Part shown: one piece after another, positions 1 to 11,998 of the stretch
How positions within the stretch are numbered: position 1 is the first letter of the stretch
Layout of the letters: every line of letters starts with the position of its first letter
Assembly (NCBI GenBank): GCA_951799405.1
Contig: OX637332.1
Coordinates: 19,535,001-19,599,000, forward strand
Reading direction: 5' to 3'
Source: Agapetus fuscipes
Lineage: Eukaryota > Arthropoda > Insecta > Trichoptera > Glossosomatidae
DNA: 64,000 nt
Program-made: the position numbers and the translations under genes
Notes under the pieces: generated by a model
The model's database searches: none
The model's input: the letters and a program-made list of their open reading frames with translations, nothing else
Told to the model about the DNA's origin: nothing

Positions 1-954
1 CCTATCTATCTAAGTCCCACCCACTAGATATTCCGCAGACCGGAGTCAACCGGGCAGCAGCACCAATAAACTACATAAACTAAATATATAAATAAATAGA
101 TAATTAAATAAACTATAATTATATAATATAATAAACCTGAGCGCTAATGGGGAGACACCCCCTCCAGCGCTCAGGGGTTCGCTTTGGTCCCAACTCTCGT
201 CCCTTTATGAGGACAAGCATTGGTAAGCCCCCAAGCCACGACAAGGCCCGAACCATGAAGGGGGGAACTCAAAACACTCACGACAAATTCCCGAGTCTGA
301 TGTAAACGTTCTCAGAAGAAAATGAAGGTATCGAATGAGTTTTTTTGTGTTGTCCACACTGCATCAAAGAGTTACCATACGTGAACAAATACTTAGGATT
401 GCAAGATTTTTGTCAGTTCCAATGGAATTGGTAACATACTAAAAGAAAAATTTCGGAGCCAAAAATGGAGACAACCCTTAGCAACCAATATTTCGTGTTT
501 AAATAAGTAAATATTATTGTGGCTAGTACAGAAAATGAAAGATACGTTACTAAGGTATATGAAAAAATACTCAACTTTAAAAACGTTTGACTATTTTGAT
601 CGTATCATGCCATCAAAGGGTCAAAAACGGGTTGCGGACATGTAAAATTTGTATGGGAATGGAAAAAAGGCGTTTTTGTTTTATTTTTTAATTACATCGC
701 CACTTAATGCTTTTTGCAGTTTTTTTTGTATTTCGATACGCTTTTTATTTACTTTACTCTGATAATTTTAGAATTCAGTAGAGATCACCAGTTTTTATGA
801 AAAAGCTGAAAATCATTGGGGGACACACGCACAAGACAAAAGGTACAAATTTCGACGGCGATACCCATCAACTGTCTCCAAGGACAAGCAGTACCTCAGA
901 GTGTAACTCTGTATTGTCATTTGTCATCCTTTGTATTACTTGATACTGATGAAG
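1..954. other. Left edge, no gene recognised
   Basis: AT-rich sequence with no convincing coding region. The first 300 bases include a GC-richer patch holding the hairpin listed at 136-175. That patch resembles an untranslated end of a retrotransposon, but I could not assign it. The rest, up to the start of LINE-like coding sequence near 955, shows nothing specific. Confidence 0.5.
136..175. repeat. Perfect 10-bp-stem hairpin
   Basis: CCTGAGCGCT at 136-145 pairs perfectly with AGCGCTCAGG at 166-175. A GGGG/CCCC pairing lies inside the loop. The hairpin is much GC-richer than its surroundings, so it is probably a structured end of a mobile element rather than random sequence. Function unknown. 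Confidence 0.6.
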
Positions 955-974
955 CCGAGGTAGAAAAATAATAA

Positions 975-2228
975 TGAATTTAAAAGACGACTGTGAAGTT
1001 GGATGGGATTATATATCTTACAAGATTTAAGCAATTTAGACACATTTTATTGCCACCACTAACATGTATTTTCCAAAGATGTTTAGCTACAGGAGTTTTT
1101 CCAAACTGTTTTAAAAAAGCTGTTGTTATCCCTGTCTATAAATCTGGTAATAAGGAACAAGTAACGAACTATAGACCTATTTCTCTCTTGCCTTCTGTCA
1201 AAAATATTAGAAAAAATAATTAATAACAGATTAATTAAATATTTGGAAGAAAAGTCAATTTTGTCTAAAACGCAGTTTGGTTGCGCAAGCTTGAGAATAT
1301 AGGAGTAAGAGTCACCCAGCTGAAACTCTTCACTAGCTATTTGGAAAACTGTACACAAAGAGTAAAGATAGGTGAGGTACTTAAAGCTCTGAACAGGAAA
1401 ACACTTATTTTGGAATTCCACAAGGAAGTATCTTAGGTCCCACTCTGTTTTTGATTTACATTAATGACCTATGTAACCTTAAACTAAATAATGGCATAAT
1501 CATATCCTATGCTGATGACACGGCTCTTTTTTTCTCAGCTAATACAGAAAAAGGAGCATATGAGTACGCACAACATGGATTCAATGTTGTCAACAAATGG
1601 CTACTACATAACTTACTGACACTTAGCCCAGAAAAAAACAAATCATATCAAATTTTCGATGCGTAAATCAACAATAATTCAGCCAAATTCAACTTTACAA
1701 GCTCATTATTGCACAGATCCAAATAACACGCAATGTATGTGCCCAGTTATAAAAATAACAAATATAGTAAAATACCTAGGTGTAATGATGGATGAAAACC
1801 ACAGATCACGGAATATAAATGAAAACCTTCCTTTTAAAAACCATATTGGAGTATTACGCAACAGAATTCGTAAGTTGATATTTGTTTTTAAAAAAATGCG
1901 TCATATTGCAGATACAAACTTAATAAGGAGAGTTTACTTTGCTTTATGCCAATCCTTGATAAGTTACTGCATCACCTCGTGGGATGGAGCAAATAAAACT
2001 CTGATACTAACCAACGAGACAGCTCAAAGAGCAATTCTCAAGGTGTCAACTTTTCGGCCATTCTTTTTCCCCACCAACATCCTATCTAAATCTTGTAAAG
2101 TCCTAACAGCGCGACAGCTTTTCATTGTGAACATTGTCCTAAAACAACATGCAGCCATTCCTTTCAACACTGAGCTAGCAAACAAAAGGCGAAAGAATTT
2201 AGCATGTCCACAAAAACTAGCTATAAGA
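975..2228 (+). pseudogene. Reverse transcriptase remnant of CR1-like LINE
   Basis: A degenerate LINE reverse transcriptase readable in pieces. Near 1110-1200 it has a VVIPVYKSG..NYRPISLLP motif. Near 1500-1530 it has the catalytic [10 protein letters not shown] motif, and near 1770-2000 the KYLGVMMD and SLISYCITSWDG motifs typical of the thumb region. Several frameshifts and a deletion around 1280-1330 remove the middle of the palm. Reading stops where the RTE-like element inserts, and the last residues continue at 8546. It is non-functional. Confidence 0.75.
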
Positions 2229-2535
2229 CATACTGTAACTGTAACTGTAACTCTGTCGCCATTCCGCTAGGGGTGGCCAGAGTCTCTGCAGAGTTGCCTC
2301 CATTTTTTCCTATCCTGACATACCTCTTTCAATTCCTTCATATCCATCACCTTTTTCATGCATTTTCTTCTTTTACGGTCACTTTGTATATCCTATTCTT
2401 TCACAATCTCCTCAATCTGATCACTCCATACTTTTCTCGGTCGTCCCTTCCCTCTTTTTCCTTTCACACTTTCTTTGTATACATACTTTGTCAGTCTATC
2501 ATCTTTCATTCTTTCCACATGCTCAAACCATCTCA

Positions 2536-3714
2536 TCACATTTTTTGTACCTTAACTTTCACATCCTCTTTCAAATTACATTCTTTTTTTACCCATTCAT
2601 TCCTAACTCTATCCCTCAAAGTTTTTCCTGTCATACTTCTCAAATGCTTCATTTCCACCGTACATTCTTTACTCATTTCGCTATCATTCACTGTCCATGC
2701 TTCACTTCCATACATCAAAGCCGGTAACAATATGCCATTGTGTACCGCCATTCTCAGATCCATCTTCAATCGCTTGTTCTTTGCTATTCTTCCTATTGCA
2801 CCGACCACTTGCTTTCCCTTGCACACCCTATTCTCAAGTTCTCTTATCATCTTTCCATTCTTTTCAAACATACTTCCCAAGTATCTAAATTCATCCACAA
2901 TTTCAACTTTCGTACCATTCAACATGAACGTGCATTCTTCAGTTTCATCCCTTCTGTCAAAAATCAGTACTTTCGTCTTACTTTCATTAATTTTCAACTT
3001 GCTTGCACACAGAGCATGGTTCAAACTAGAGAGCATTGTCTGGAGTTCCGCTGCTGAATCAGCAATTAATACTGCGTCATCAGCATAAAGCAGAACTCCG
3101 ACTTTTCTCTCTCCAATTTGTATGCCATGTCCTTCCAGATTAGCTTGTTTAACACAATGATCCATGATTATATTGAATAACCATGGGCTCATTATGCAAC
3201 CCTGTCTCACACCTTTGTACACATTAAAATACTCGCTGTATTCTCCATCCACCCTGACACACGCCCTGCTATTTACATAGATGGCGCGTATCGCATTCAA
3301 AAGTGCTTTGTTTACACCATACTTCTCTAGCACACACCACATCATACTTCTATCCACCGAGTCGAAGGCTTTCTCAAGATCTACGAAAGCCGCGTAGACC
3401 TTTTTATTTACGGCCAGCTGTTTTTCGACTATCTGTCGAAGCGCGAGTATCTGGTCTACGCAACCTCTTTCTGGCATAAAGCCAGATTGTATATCTGAGA
3501 CCTTCTCCTGGGTGGATAATCTTACCCTATGGATAAGAATCTTGCATAGCACTTTACCTGGCACACTAAGAAGGCTGATCGGTCTGTAGTTACGGCAGTC
3601 TTTTTTGTCGCCTTTACCTTTGTAAATTGGCACAATGACCGCCTCTCTCCAGTCCGATGGAACCTCCTTGACACTAACACTCAATTCGCAAAACTCTTTC
3701 ATCCATTCAATCAC
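2536..3714 (-). pseudogene. Reverse transcriptase of RTE-like LINE
   Basis: A 392-residue open stretch. It carries the RT fingers (VIVPIYKGKGDKK, NYRPISLL), the palm (FVDLEKAFDSVDR), GVRQGCIMSPWLF and the catalytic LLYADDAVLIAD motif. The thumb region (YLGSMFEKNGKM, LPALMYGSEAWTV) follows. Reading ends at 2536 by a frameshift. The conserved C-terminal module (WFGHVERM..KRGKGRPRK type, intact in the 29149-30406 copy) continues in another frame to about 2260. It would copy element RNA at the target site, but this copy is broken. Confidence 0.85.
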
Positions 3715-5056
3715 ACATTATCCTCCCGCTTTCAACATCTCAGGTCTCACACCATCCACACTTGCAGCTTTCCCATTCTTTAATTTCTTTATAACCTTTC
3801 TTACTTCTTCTTTCGATATTTTCAAAACATTACCCTCATCATATTCTCCTTTCACAGTTGAATCACATTCATCTTCACCAAAAACCTCATTAAAATATTC
3901 TTTCCATCTCTTTTTTACATCTTCTTTATTCCACAGAATGTCTCCGCTGACATTTTTGATTCCCGGGTTGTGGACTTACAACTTTCGTTGTTTTGTCTCA
4001 CCCAGCTCCAAAACATCTTTTTATTGTCAGAGAAGTCATTCTGTGCTCTTTCACTCAATTTCTCTTCCATACTTCTCTTACTCATTTGAACTTCATTCTT
4101 CGCTAGCCATTTTTTCCTCTTGTACTCGGTCTCTAACATTTTATTCTTTCTATCATTAATCCATTTTAAATAGCTCTCTTTCTTCTCTTTCACTGCTTGT
4201 TTAACCTTATCATTCCACCATTAATTGCCTTTTCTATGCCCAATCGTCTCTTCTTCCCATACCTTCTTTGCACTTTCCACATACCTTTGCACTTCTCCAC
4301 ATACCTTCTTTGCACTTTCAACCAAACATGTTTTAAATGTTTCCCACATTTTTCCTACACATGCATTCTTCGCCAATTCCTTGCATTCATCCGATTTCAA
4401 AATTTGGCTTACTTCCACTTCAAAATCATTCCTCACACTGTCATCATCTAGTTTTTCTACCTTTATTCTTTTCATCTTAATAACTTTCGTTCTTTTCAAC
4501 ATTTTCACTTTACCTATCATTACTGTGGCACACAAGAGATGATGGTCTGATCCCATGGATACACCTTGGTAGACTCTGACATCTCTTATGGCACCTCTCA
4601 TACATTCTTCCATACATATGTAGTCAATGACAGTGCGAGTACCACGTATATGTGTGCACGTCTTTATGTTTAAACCAGGTATTTGATACAAACATACCAT
4701 GCTCCACACACATGTCGACAAGACGTCTCCCACTGCCATTGATGACACCTCTTCCATTTGGTCCTACGACCCTCTCATATTCATCATTTCTTCTACCTAC
4801 CCATCCATTCATGTCACCAAGAAGCAACAACTTTTCATTCTCGTCTCTCATTCTGACTGTGTCGTCAAGCATATCCCAGAATTCATTTTTAGTCTCCATA
4901 CATTCTGAATCTACTAGCGCATAGCATGCAATGAGTAAAAAGTTCATACTTCCATACCTGATCCTCACTAGAAGAATCCTAGGAGAGATCCATTCGTAAT
5001 TCCTAACATAATTTCTCACACTCTCAATTATAATCACACCAACACCCTGTCTAGGA
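3715..5056 (-). pseudogene. Endonuclease and linker region of RTE-like LINE
   Basis: Minus-strand coding remnants upstream of the RT. An APE-type endonuclease section at about 4624-5037 has LLLLGDMNGWVGRRNDE, the catalytic DMN region. A section at 4221-4757 has TVIDYICMEE and MGSDHHLLCA, the conserved SDH region. A basic linker lies at 3915-4193. Frame changes between these parts show the copy is dead. The N-terminal catalytic part (VTETK) lies beyond the L2-group insertion at 8435-8543. Confidence 0.8.
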
Positions 5057-8000
5057 CATCCAAAAGGTCCTTGAAATTATGCGCATATTTAATATTGGGT
5101 CACTATTATATCACAAACAATCACAAAGTATAGTGATGTGAAGATGGACTGATAATTTTGGTATTTGCCGTTTAATGCTGAGAACGGCAACCGGCTTCCC
5201 CAAATGTAGGGAAATTATAATGTGAATTTATTGATATTGATATGTTCATGATTATGTGATTGACGTTATGTACTATACTCAGAGTGAACTGATAAATATA
5301 AAACTTTCCTCTTCATGCAGTATAATTACAACTGAACTCTGGCAACTTCTAAAAAATGCAGACATTGCAAAGGGAGTTGTCTACGTACAGAAAGTACAGA
5401 AAGTACTTGTACAGAAAGGTTGGGCAAGGGGGAGGAGAGGAGGAAGATCAGTTAGTGAGAAACAATTGAGGCAGCACCGATCCTCGTCCATAACACTTGC
5501 AACTTGGAATGCACGCTCCATTAAAAACAAAGTGGATGAAATTCATTAATTAATACAGGAAAACAACATCCAGATTTTGGCTCTGACGGAGTCGTGGCAT
5601 GAAAACTACGACTCTGCAGAACTAAAAATTTTAAGGAGCAAATATTCATCAGTAGAAGCTGCAAGACAACCAATGACAAAAAGGACACAAGAAACTCTCA
5701 ACTGGACCAACCATGGAGGAGTCGTTGTCATGGTTCATCCGGGTCTGCGACTTGCCAAACTAGACCTTAGAAAATTTGTATCTTTTGAAGGACTCGGGTC
5801 TAGGATAACATCAAATGGTCAAGCTCTCACAGTAGTAAATATCTACAGACCGGGATCGAGGAGTGTCACTAACTCCTTCTTTGACGATTTCCGTATATTG
5901 CTGGAAAAGTTAACCATGAAAAATGAACCATTTGCAATTGTTGGAGACATCAATATAAGGTTGGACAGAAAAGAGGATTCATCATCCATAAAACTTAACG
6001 AGTTTCTTCAGGACTTTGGCTGCAAACAACTGGTGGATGTGCCGACGCATCAAAATGGTGGAACTCTCGATGTAATAATAATGAAAGAGGATGACACTTG
6101 TTACAAGGTAGTGGCTAAAGATACAGGACTTTCTCATCATAAACTGATAAGTGTCCAACTTAACCTCAAAAAACCTCAGCCTGCCATGAAGGTCATTAAA
6201 ACAAGGGCTTGGAAGAAGATTGATGTTGATGAATTTCAGAAGGACTTGGTGAAATTTGAGCTCATGACCATAGAATTAGGCAATGATACTAATCTAAATA
6301 AAGTAGTCAATCTTTATAACACAACGCTAAGGACAGTTCTTGATAAGCATGCACCTGAAAAAATTAAATATGAGAGACCTCAAACCTCAGATAAATGGTT
6401 TGACGAGGAATGCCGAAAATACAAAAGAGTCGTCCGAAGCAAAGAGAGGAAATATAAACGCACCTTATCAGTTACAACTAGAGAGGCCTGGCTTGAATCT
6501 CTTAATGCCTACCGAAGTCTTATTAAAGCCAAAATGTCTTCTTACTGGAATTTATTAATTACAGAAAACGAGCGTAATCCTCGCCAGTTTTGGAAAGCTA
6601 TTGAATGTATCAGAGGAGAAAAACAACAACAACCAATCTCTGTTTTCAAAGCACAGGATTTTGCTGAGTATTTAAAAAATAAAGTGAATGGACTTCGAAA
6701 CCCGACTATCACTTTCTCAATGCCCACACACTTAACTACATCACTGAGCCTTACCACCTTCCTGGATTCGTCGATTGAAGAAATCACAAGGCTTATAAAG
6801 TCCGCCCCTTCCAAGCAGTGTTCACTTGATCCGATACCAGCTTGGCTTTTTAAAAAATGTTGTAATGAACTTGTTCCTGTGATAGTTAACATTATAAATT
6901 GCACATTCAGAATTGCTCAAGTGCCCGATGCATTAAAATCTGCGCTTGTCATACCAATTATTAAGAAGCCACAACTGGACTTGGATAATCTTGCGAATTT
7001 CAGACCTATATAGCAAATCTTCCAAATCTTATCTTCCATATATAGCAAAGATTATGGAAAGAGTTGAAGCAGCAAGATTGACTTTACACCTACAAAGCAA
7101 CAATCTCTTTCCTAAAAATCAGTCGGCATACAGGAAGCACCACTCAACTGAAACGGCAATGGTAAGACTACTATCGGACCTCACATTTAAAATTGAAAAA
7201 GGCAATATAGCGATAGTGGCTTCACTTGATATGAGTGCCGCTTTTGATTTGGTTGACCATAATATCCTCCTGGAAAAACTGAAATTGCAATATGGCATAT
7301 CGGGATTGGCACTGGAATGGATGGTGTCCTACCTCAACGGGAGAGAACAATCAGTTCAACTGAATGGAGATGTTTCGGCTACAAATATGTTGTCCTCAGG
7401 TGTTCCACAGGGCTCTGTTCTGGGTCCACTTCTCTTCATCCTGTACACTGGAGAGCTTGAACAGGTAGTGCACAGGTCAGGACTTGAAATGCAGTGCTAT
7501 GCTGATGATTGTCAGATCTATGGCGACTGTGAACCCGAAAACCAAATGGCCTTAAAGAGAACAATCGGCAAATGCATTGAAGACGTTGAGCGCTGGATGA
7601 CTGCAAACAAGCTAGTCCTAAACCCACAAAAAACAGAAATTTTGTGTGCAGTGACAAAGAAGCGCAATGAACTTCTTGACCTGTCGCCCATCAGAATCTG
7701 AGGAGTAAATGTCAACCCGTCTGCCAGCATTAAACTTCTTGGAGTTTGCATCGACCAGCACCTGACACTGGATAATCAACTATCAAACACTGTCAGATCC
7801 GGATTCTTTGCTCTCCGGCAAATTAAGACCGTGGTTAAAAGTCTGCCTAGGAGTGCTACAAAGGCGATTGTAAATTCCTTTGTTGTGGCCAAACTTGACT
7901 ACTGCAATGCGATCTATGCTGGCCAGCCCAAAAATCAGTTCAAAAGGCTTCAATCGCTGCAGAACGCTGCAGCTAGACTCATATATGGCGCTGCAAAGTC

Positions 8001-8434
8001 TTGCCACATCACTCCTCACCTTCAAGCTCTGCATTGGCTGAAAATCCCTGAGAGGATTACCTATAAAGTTGGTCTGCTCACTTTTAAAGCACTACGTGGG
8101 AGTGCTCCGGGGTACCTGATGGAGCTGATGTCTCCAACAACTGTAACCTTGCGTGGACAAACACTGAGGTCAGCTGCATCAAGAAGCAGCTGCCTGGAAG
8201 TCCCAGCAAGAAGACCCCACAGTGTTTTTGGAGACAGGGCATTCAAGGCAGCCGCTCCAATGACCTGGAATGCTTTTCCTGACACACTGAGGGAACTGGA
8301 TTTGGAGACGCAATTTAAAAGAAGTCTCAAGACTCACCTCTTCGTCCAATCATATGGACAAGCGCCTTTGTAGTGACACATTGTCATAAAAGGCGCTATA
8401 TAAATTCTGTGTTTATTATTATTATTATTATTAT
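5057..8434 (+). mobile_element. L2/CR1-group LINE nested in the RTE-like LINE
   Basis: Plus-strand non-LTR retrotransposon with a nearly complete ORF2 (5256-8373) and a short 3' UTR. The UTR ends in a GGCGCTATATAAA-like motif and an (ATT)n tail at 8412-8434. It interrupts the endonuclease region of the minus-strand RTE-like element. Flanks are RTE coding sequence on both sides: IIIESVRNY at the left, and EVKD followed by SFLSGNSLVKEGEGKMK reading backwards at the right. It is the youngest of the three nested elements. Confidence 0.8.
5256..8373 (+). pseudogene. ORF2 (endonuclease + reverse transcriptase) of L2-group LINE
   Basis: One protein broken by three lesions: an in-frame TAA at 5547, a local insertion with frame change near 7010-7045, and an in-frame TGA near 7699. 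The endonuclease starts TLATWNARSIKNK, continues ALTESWH and GDINIRLDR, and has the late LSHHKLI motif. RT motifs are AFDLVDHNILL, GVPQGSVLGPLLF and catalytic CYADDCQIY, then WMTANKLVLNPQKTEIL. The C-terminal region (LDYCNAIYAGQP, LQNAAARLIYG, LHWLKIPERI) is well kept. The few lesions suggest a fairly recent copy. Confidence 0.88.
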
Positions 8435-8545
8435 CTTTCACTTCCGAGTAAATGAATAAACTACCATTACTCAGAACTTTCTCCCCTTCACCTTTCATCT
8501 TGGTCTCAGTCACACATAGAATTTTAATCTTCCTGTCATTCATCT

Positions 8546-8655
8546 CTTTCTTTGAATGCCTTCACAAAAAATTCTATGTGTTCTTGGGGCCATTCCTTTA
8601 CAATAGGCTTAATGCACTGATAAGACATATATCCCCTGAATTTCACAAATTGTAA
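8546..8655 (+). pseudogene. C-terminal end of the split CR1-like ORF
   Basis: Encodes a short tail ending FLGPFLYNRLNALI..EFHKL and a stop codon. This fits as the missing end of the RT protein that breaks off at 2228. The sequence to 9090 is its 3' UTR. This piece is what shows that the RTE-like element landed inside the CR1-like element. Confidence 0.65.
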
Positions 8656-9231
8656 ATTAACTCTCCAAGACACTCTACAAGACATGACCTACGAAGATAC
8701 AGAGAAGCTCTTAATTGTAGTAGAGTAAATTTATGTTTCTATTTTACTTTTGTTTATTTTGTTTTAATTTATTTTTAATTATTTTGAGTTACTAAGTCTA
8801 TTCGTATTAGAACCAGGATTTAAGATAATAGTATAAAAATATGAATAAATGTAAAAATAATTATTTAGGTACATAATATTGTGTAGAAGTTCTCCACGCC
8901 TGAGACACAGGAGTTTCCTAGTTCAGGCACATGTAGGTATTATTTTATTATTAAGTTAAATTCCTTATGTGTACTAATGTAATGTAATGTAATGTTAAGA
9001 GGTGTTTTGGTATAATTTTTTTGTATTAACTTTTGTAAAATTATTTGTTGTTGTATATTTTTAATGAATAAATTATTATTATTATTATTAGTGTTCAGTA
9101 CCCTTAGTACGAGTAAACTTTACATTACTGAAGTTTTGCAACTCGTACTAAGTGTACAGGGCAAAGGGAAAAGGAAAAAAAGTTTACTATAGACAAATTA
9201 CTGGCACCTGTCTATAATAATCTATAATCTA

Positions 9232-9235
<4 letters not shown>

Positions 9236-9273
<38 letters not shown>

Positions 9274-10737
9274 TTATTACAGAAAACAACAGCACATACA
9301 CATGAAACAAGTAAAGATTTATAATAAATACATATAAGGCCAATAATAGTTTTCTTAAATAAAAATAATTACAATAAAAGCTTGTCTACAGCAAATGTAA
9401 CAGCAAACGAAAAGAACAAAAGAAAAATAATATGAATGCGGAGGTTTTTATCAGAGAAGATTTGGGAAAATAGGATAGAAAGGACAATGGAAGGGGAAGA
9501 GGATGCCATTCAATCAGTTTTGCATTTTCTCAAGTAGTACATCCGCACCCCTTGAAGAAATGCGTTTTTGGACAAACAAAAAATGTCCAGGTGATTAAAA
9601 TTTGAGTTATAACAAAACATAGCTCTCGTTAAAGTCGAGTTCCTGGCATAATTTGTAGTGTGCGCTCCCGTATAAAAAAGTGAATTTAACCTAGTGCGCC
9701 TTGTAGGTACACGCAAAGTGAGCCCCTCACAAAGAACGGTGGAGTCAATATGGCCGTGTACTATATCGTACAGAAAAGCCATATCTAATAGCGTTCGACG
9801 GGCTTCTAGGGACATAAAACCGTGATGACGGCAAGCATCATGATAATTATTAAAAGTTAAATGTTCCCTGTAATTTAGATGCTTTAGAAATTTCTTTTGT
9901 ATAGCTTCTATTTGTTCCTTATAAACACTGTACTGTGGATTCCAAATAGGTGAAGCGAATTCAAGCCTACTGCGAACATACGCGCAATAGGCCATCTTAA
10001 CGGCATTAGAACCCCTGAAGGGCTCACAGGTCCTTAAAATAAATCCCAGCATTTTGTAAGATTTAACGGTGGTAGAGGAAATATGGGCATCAAAAATTAA
10101 TTTAGCATCCATAAAAACACCAAGGTCCCTCACCCCAGTCACAGTGTCAAGGTATTCACCCTTGAGTTGATAATTAAACTTTAAGGGGTTTGTCTTGCGG
10201 GTAAGAGATATCTTATGGCACTTAGATACATTAAGATCTAATTTGTTTTTAATACAATAATGTGTAAGGTTGTCCAAATTATCCTGCAGCTTCATGCAGT
10301 CCTGAATGCTATTAATTCCTAAGTAAATTTTAGTATCATCAGCATATAATAAACATTTTGTAAAATTAAAACACTGTTCAATGTCATAGACATATACATT
10401 GTAAAGAAGCGGTCCGAGGTGAGAGCCCTGGGGGACACCAGACGGAATACTAAAGAAGTCCGACTTGCAGCCACCAAGAACAACCGCTTGAGATCTTTTT
10501 ATCAGGTATGATGCAAACCACCGCAGCAGATTCCCATGCACGCCAAGTGTTTGTAGTTTATCCAATAATATGCTATGGCTTACCCTGTCAAAGGCCTTTG
10601 AGTAGTCCGTGTAGATTACGTCAATTTGGCCACCCTTTTCCATCTCATCAAACACGTAATCTGTGAAGACTGCTAAGTTGGAGACGACTGATCTTTTTTT
10701 GAGGAAACCATGTTGGGATTTGGGTAGCTTGCCTTGC
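9236..10737 (-). mobile_element. 5'-truncated Jockey-like LINE with poly(A) tail
   Basis: Minus-strand element whose 3' end is a long poly(T) run (9234-9271), the complement of a poly(A) tail. It is inserted in an R1 repeat: R1 sequence ends at 9235 and resumes at 10738. AAGTT at 9231-9235 and 10738-10742 is a likely 5-bp target-site duplication. The 5' half (endonuclease and RT N-terminus) is missing, as expected for incomplete reverse transcription. Confidence 0.85.
9510..10736 (-). CDS. Jockey-type reverse transcriptase, 5'-truncated, open
   Basis: About 408 residues without a stop. It starts inside the RT domain (LPKSQHGFLKKRSVVSNL). Motifs are TDYSKAFDRVSHSILLDKL, SGVPQGSHLGPLLYNVYV and catalytic CLLYADDTKIYLG, followed by the thumb (VRDLGVFMD, SRLEFASPIWNP). 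A C-terminal region ends at the stop at 9510. There is no proper start codon because the 5' part was never inserted. The open frame argues for a young insertion, but lack of the endonuclease means it cannot move itself. Confidence 0.88.
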   Translation of the reverse strand, partial: QGKLPKSQHGFLKKRSVVSNLAVFTDYVFDEMEKGGQIDVIYTDYSKAFDRVSHSILLDKLQTLGVHGNLLRWFASYLIKRSQAVVLGGCKSDFFSIPSGVPQGSHLGPLLYNVYVYDIEQCFNFTKCLLYADDTKIYLGINSIQDCMKLQDNLDNLTHYCIKNKLDLNVSKCHKISLTRKTNPLKFNYQLKGEYLDTVTGVRDLGVFMDAKLIFDAHISSTTVKSYKMLGFILRTCEPFRGSNAVKMAYCAYVRSRLEFASPIWNPQYSVYKEQIEAIQKKFLKHLNYREHLTFNNYHDACRHHGFMSLEARRTLLDMAFLYDIVHGHIDSTVLCEGLTLRVPTRRTRLNSLFYTGAHTTNYARNSTLTRAMFCYNSNFNHLDIFCLSKNAFLQGVRMYYLRKCKTD

Positions 10738-10942
10738 AAGTTGCAAGGATATATTCATTCAAAGCTCTCAGATGTATGCCCACAAACAAACACGTGTAGT
10801 TCGCGCTTACAAATGCTGATTGTGTACTTACAAATAAAATTCAAACCTCAAATAAACATAAGCCCCACAACTTTTGCCGACCTTCCCTGAAACAGGGGTG
10901 ACACTGGCAAAGTGAACCATTTTTTACAGTATGGGTGGTCAC
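10738..10942 (-). repeat. R1 repeat copy, split by the Jockey LINE
   Basis: Body of the R1 repeat in minus orientation. Its tail (TCTATAATCTAAG) is at 9210-9235 on the other side of the Jockey insertion. It shares the block complementary to GGTTCACTTTGCC and the GGCAAAAGTTG-like core with the other copies. The undisturbed copy at 54590-54838 shows the same sequence without the LINE. Confidence 0.8.
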
Positions 10943-11009
10943 GATAAAAAAAAACTGTTTTTTTTTTACTTTTCAAACATTTGTTAAAGATTTTCAAACG
11001 ATATTTGTT

Positions 11010-11425
11010 AAAGTTTCGAAATCGTAGTGGCAAGGCAATAGGTTCGATTTCCAACGGGGCACAAAAAATATCCTTTACTGATTTGAAATGTTGAAGTGCC
11101 TTTACCAAAGACCAGCCGCTACATACCCATCCCCAGTTCAACAACAAATTAGTCTAGCGTGGGAACTGGCATATTACAAGTGTCAAAATATTTGACATAG
11201 GTACTGGGGGACTTCCAAAGAGATTGATTCGTTCATTTTATCATGACTGAATCAATCGATCAAATATGACTTTATTTGTTAAAAATATTACAATTGATAG
11301 TCAAATAGAACGTGGACTGTATTAATTCACATGTCACATTTGTGACAACCAATTCAAGACAACAAGCTCGCAGAGGGCTCTTGAGTTGTGTTTTACACAA
11401 AAACTGTGCTCACCAAAAGAAGTTT
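11010..11425 (+). repeat. Diverged tRNA-derived SINE (S1-like)
   Basis: Contains a B-box-like ATAGGTTCGATTTCC near 11036-11052. Further on, at about 11363-11415, is the S1 3' segment GCTCGCAGAGGGCTCTTGAG, also seen at 47490-47510. The middle is diverged or disrupted. Probably an old S1 copy. Confidence 0.5.
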
Positions 11426-11865
11426 CTTTAAAAAATACTAATATATTTCTTATTGAAAAAGTATTAAAAAACGTATCTTTTTGCAGCTACTGAATGCATT
11501 TTCAGTGAAAAAAGTTTTGGCCTCAAGTTCTTCCGTAGATAAAAGAATGGAAAAAATAGCAATGTAAATGGGAAAACGTAGTGAAAACCATATTTCTTAT
11601 TTATTTATATACACCATTCGACACTGTCATCTGTAAGATGATAGATTTAGATTTAGAATGTTTAATTTTGTCTAAATTACTTAAGTTCCTGGAAAATTAG
11701 CCACCTGTGTAAAAAATAACTTAATCATGTGTGCATGACTAGACAATCATAATGATTAGGTTCATCCTGCCTAACTAGCACAAGATACCGCATAATTTGG
11801 TACCAGCAGTGACAACTGGGCTCTAAGAGGGTTCTGAGGTATAATTTACAAAAAGCAATACTTCA
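11426..11865. other. No gene recognised
   Basis: AT-rich sequence between small repeats. I see no coding region or structured element. Confidence 0.5.
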
Positions 11866-11998
11866 ACTGAGATGGTTGGCGTAAGGCAGTCCCCCTTACC
11901 TGTAAGAATAAATAGGTTTCACTCGCCACACGCAAAACCTTTTGTTAATAACGCGGCAAGAAGTTACACAATATGTGTAGCTTAGTTGTGTTGCGTTT
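11866..11998 (+). repeat. R2 dispersed repeat copy
   Basis: Shares GGTTGGCRTAAGGC, a TGTAAGAATAAA-like block, TTTCACTC and a terminal GTGTAGCTTAGTTG block with 46873-46985. Shorter relics of the same end occur near 13500-13565, 15505-15525 and 63885-63915. Origin unknown. Confidence 0.5.

Larger units (their letters stand above)
2229..8545 (-). mobile_element. RTE-like LINE, split by an L2-group LINE
   Basis: Minus-strand element. Its 3' end at 2233-2252 is a short tandem repeat of GTTACA units, a tail type common in RTE elements. The body runs leftward-coding to 5056 and resumes at about 8435-8545. There it encodes the endonuclease start (ILCVTETKMKGEGE). The gap 5057-8434 is an L2-group insertion. 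A second copy with the same tail is nested in DIRS copy 2 at 29149-30406. The assignment to RTE rests on tail type and protein style. Confidence 0.75.
955..9090 (+). mobile_element. CR1-like LINE, split by a nested RTE-like LINE
   Basis: This is the outermost element of a three-level nest. Its reverse transcriptase remnant occupies 975-2228. The C-terminal tail and 3' UTR resume at 8546-9090 and end in an (ATT)n tail at about 9070-9090, which is typical of CR1-group LINEs. The interruption (about 2229-8545) is an RTE-like LINE on the opposite strand. The 5' part with the endonuclease is absent, so the copy is 5'-truncated and dead. CR1 versus a neighbouring clade is inferred from the tail and RT style only. 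Confidence 0.7.

Noticed and set aside
2204..3088. 294-codon plus-strand open frame rich in Phe, Ser and His
   Set aside because: Antisense shadow of the minus-strand RTE-like reverse transcriptase. No motif of its own.
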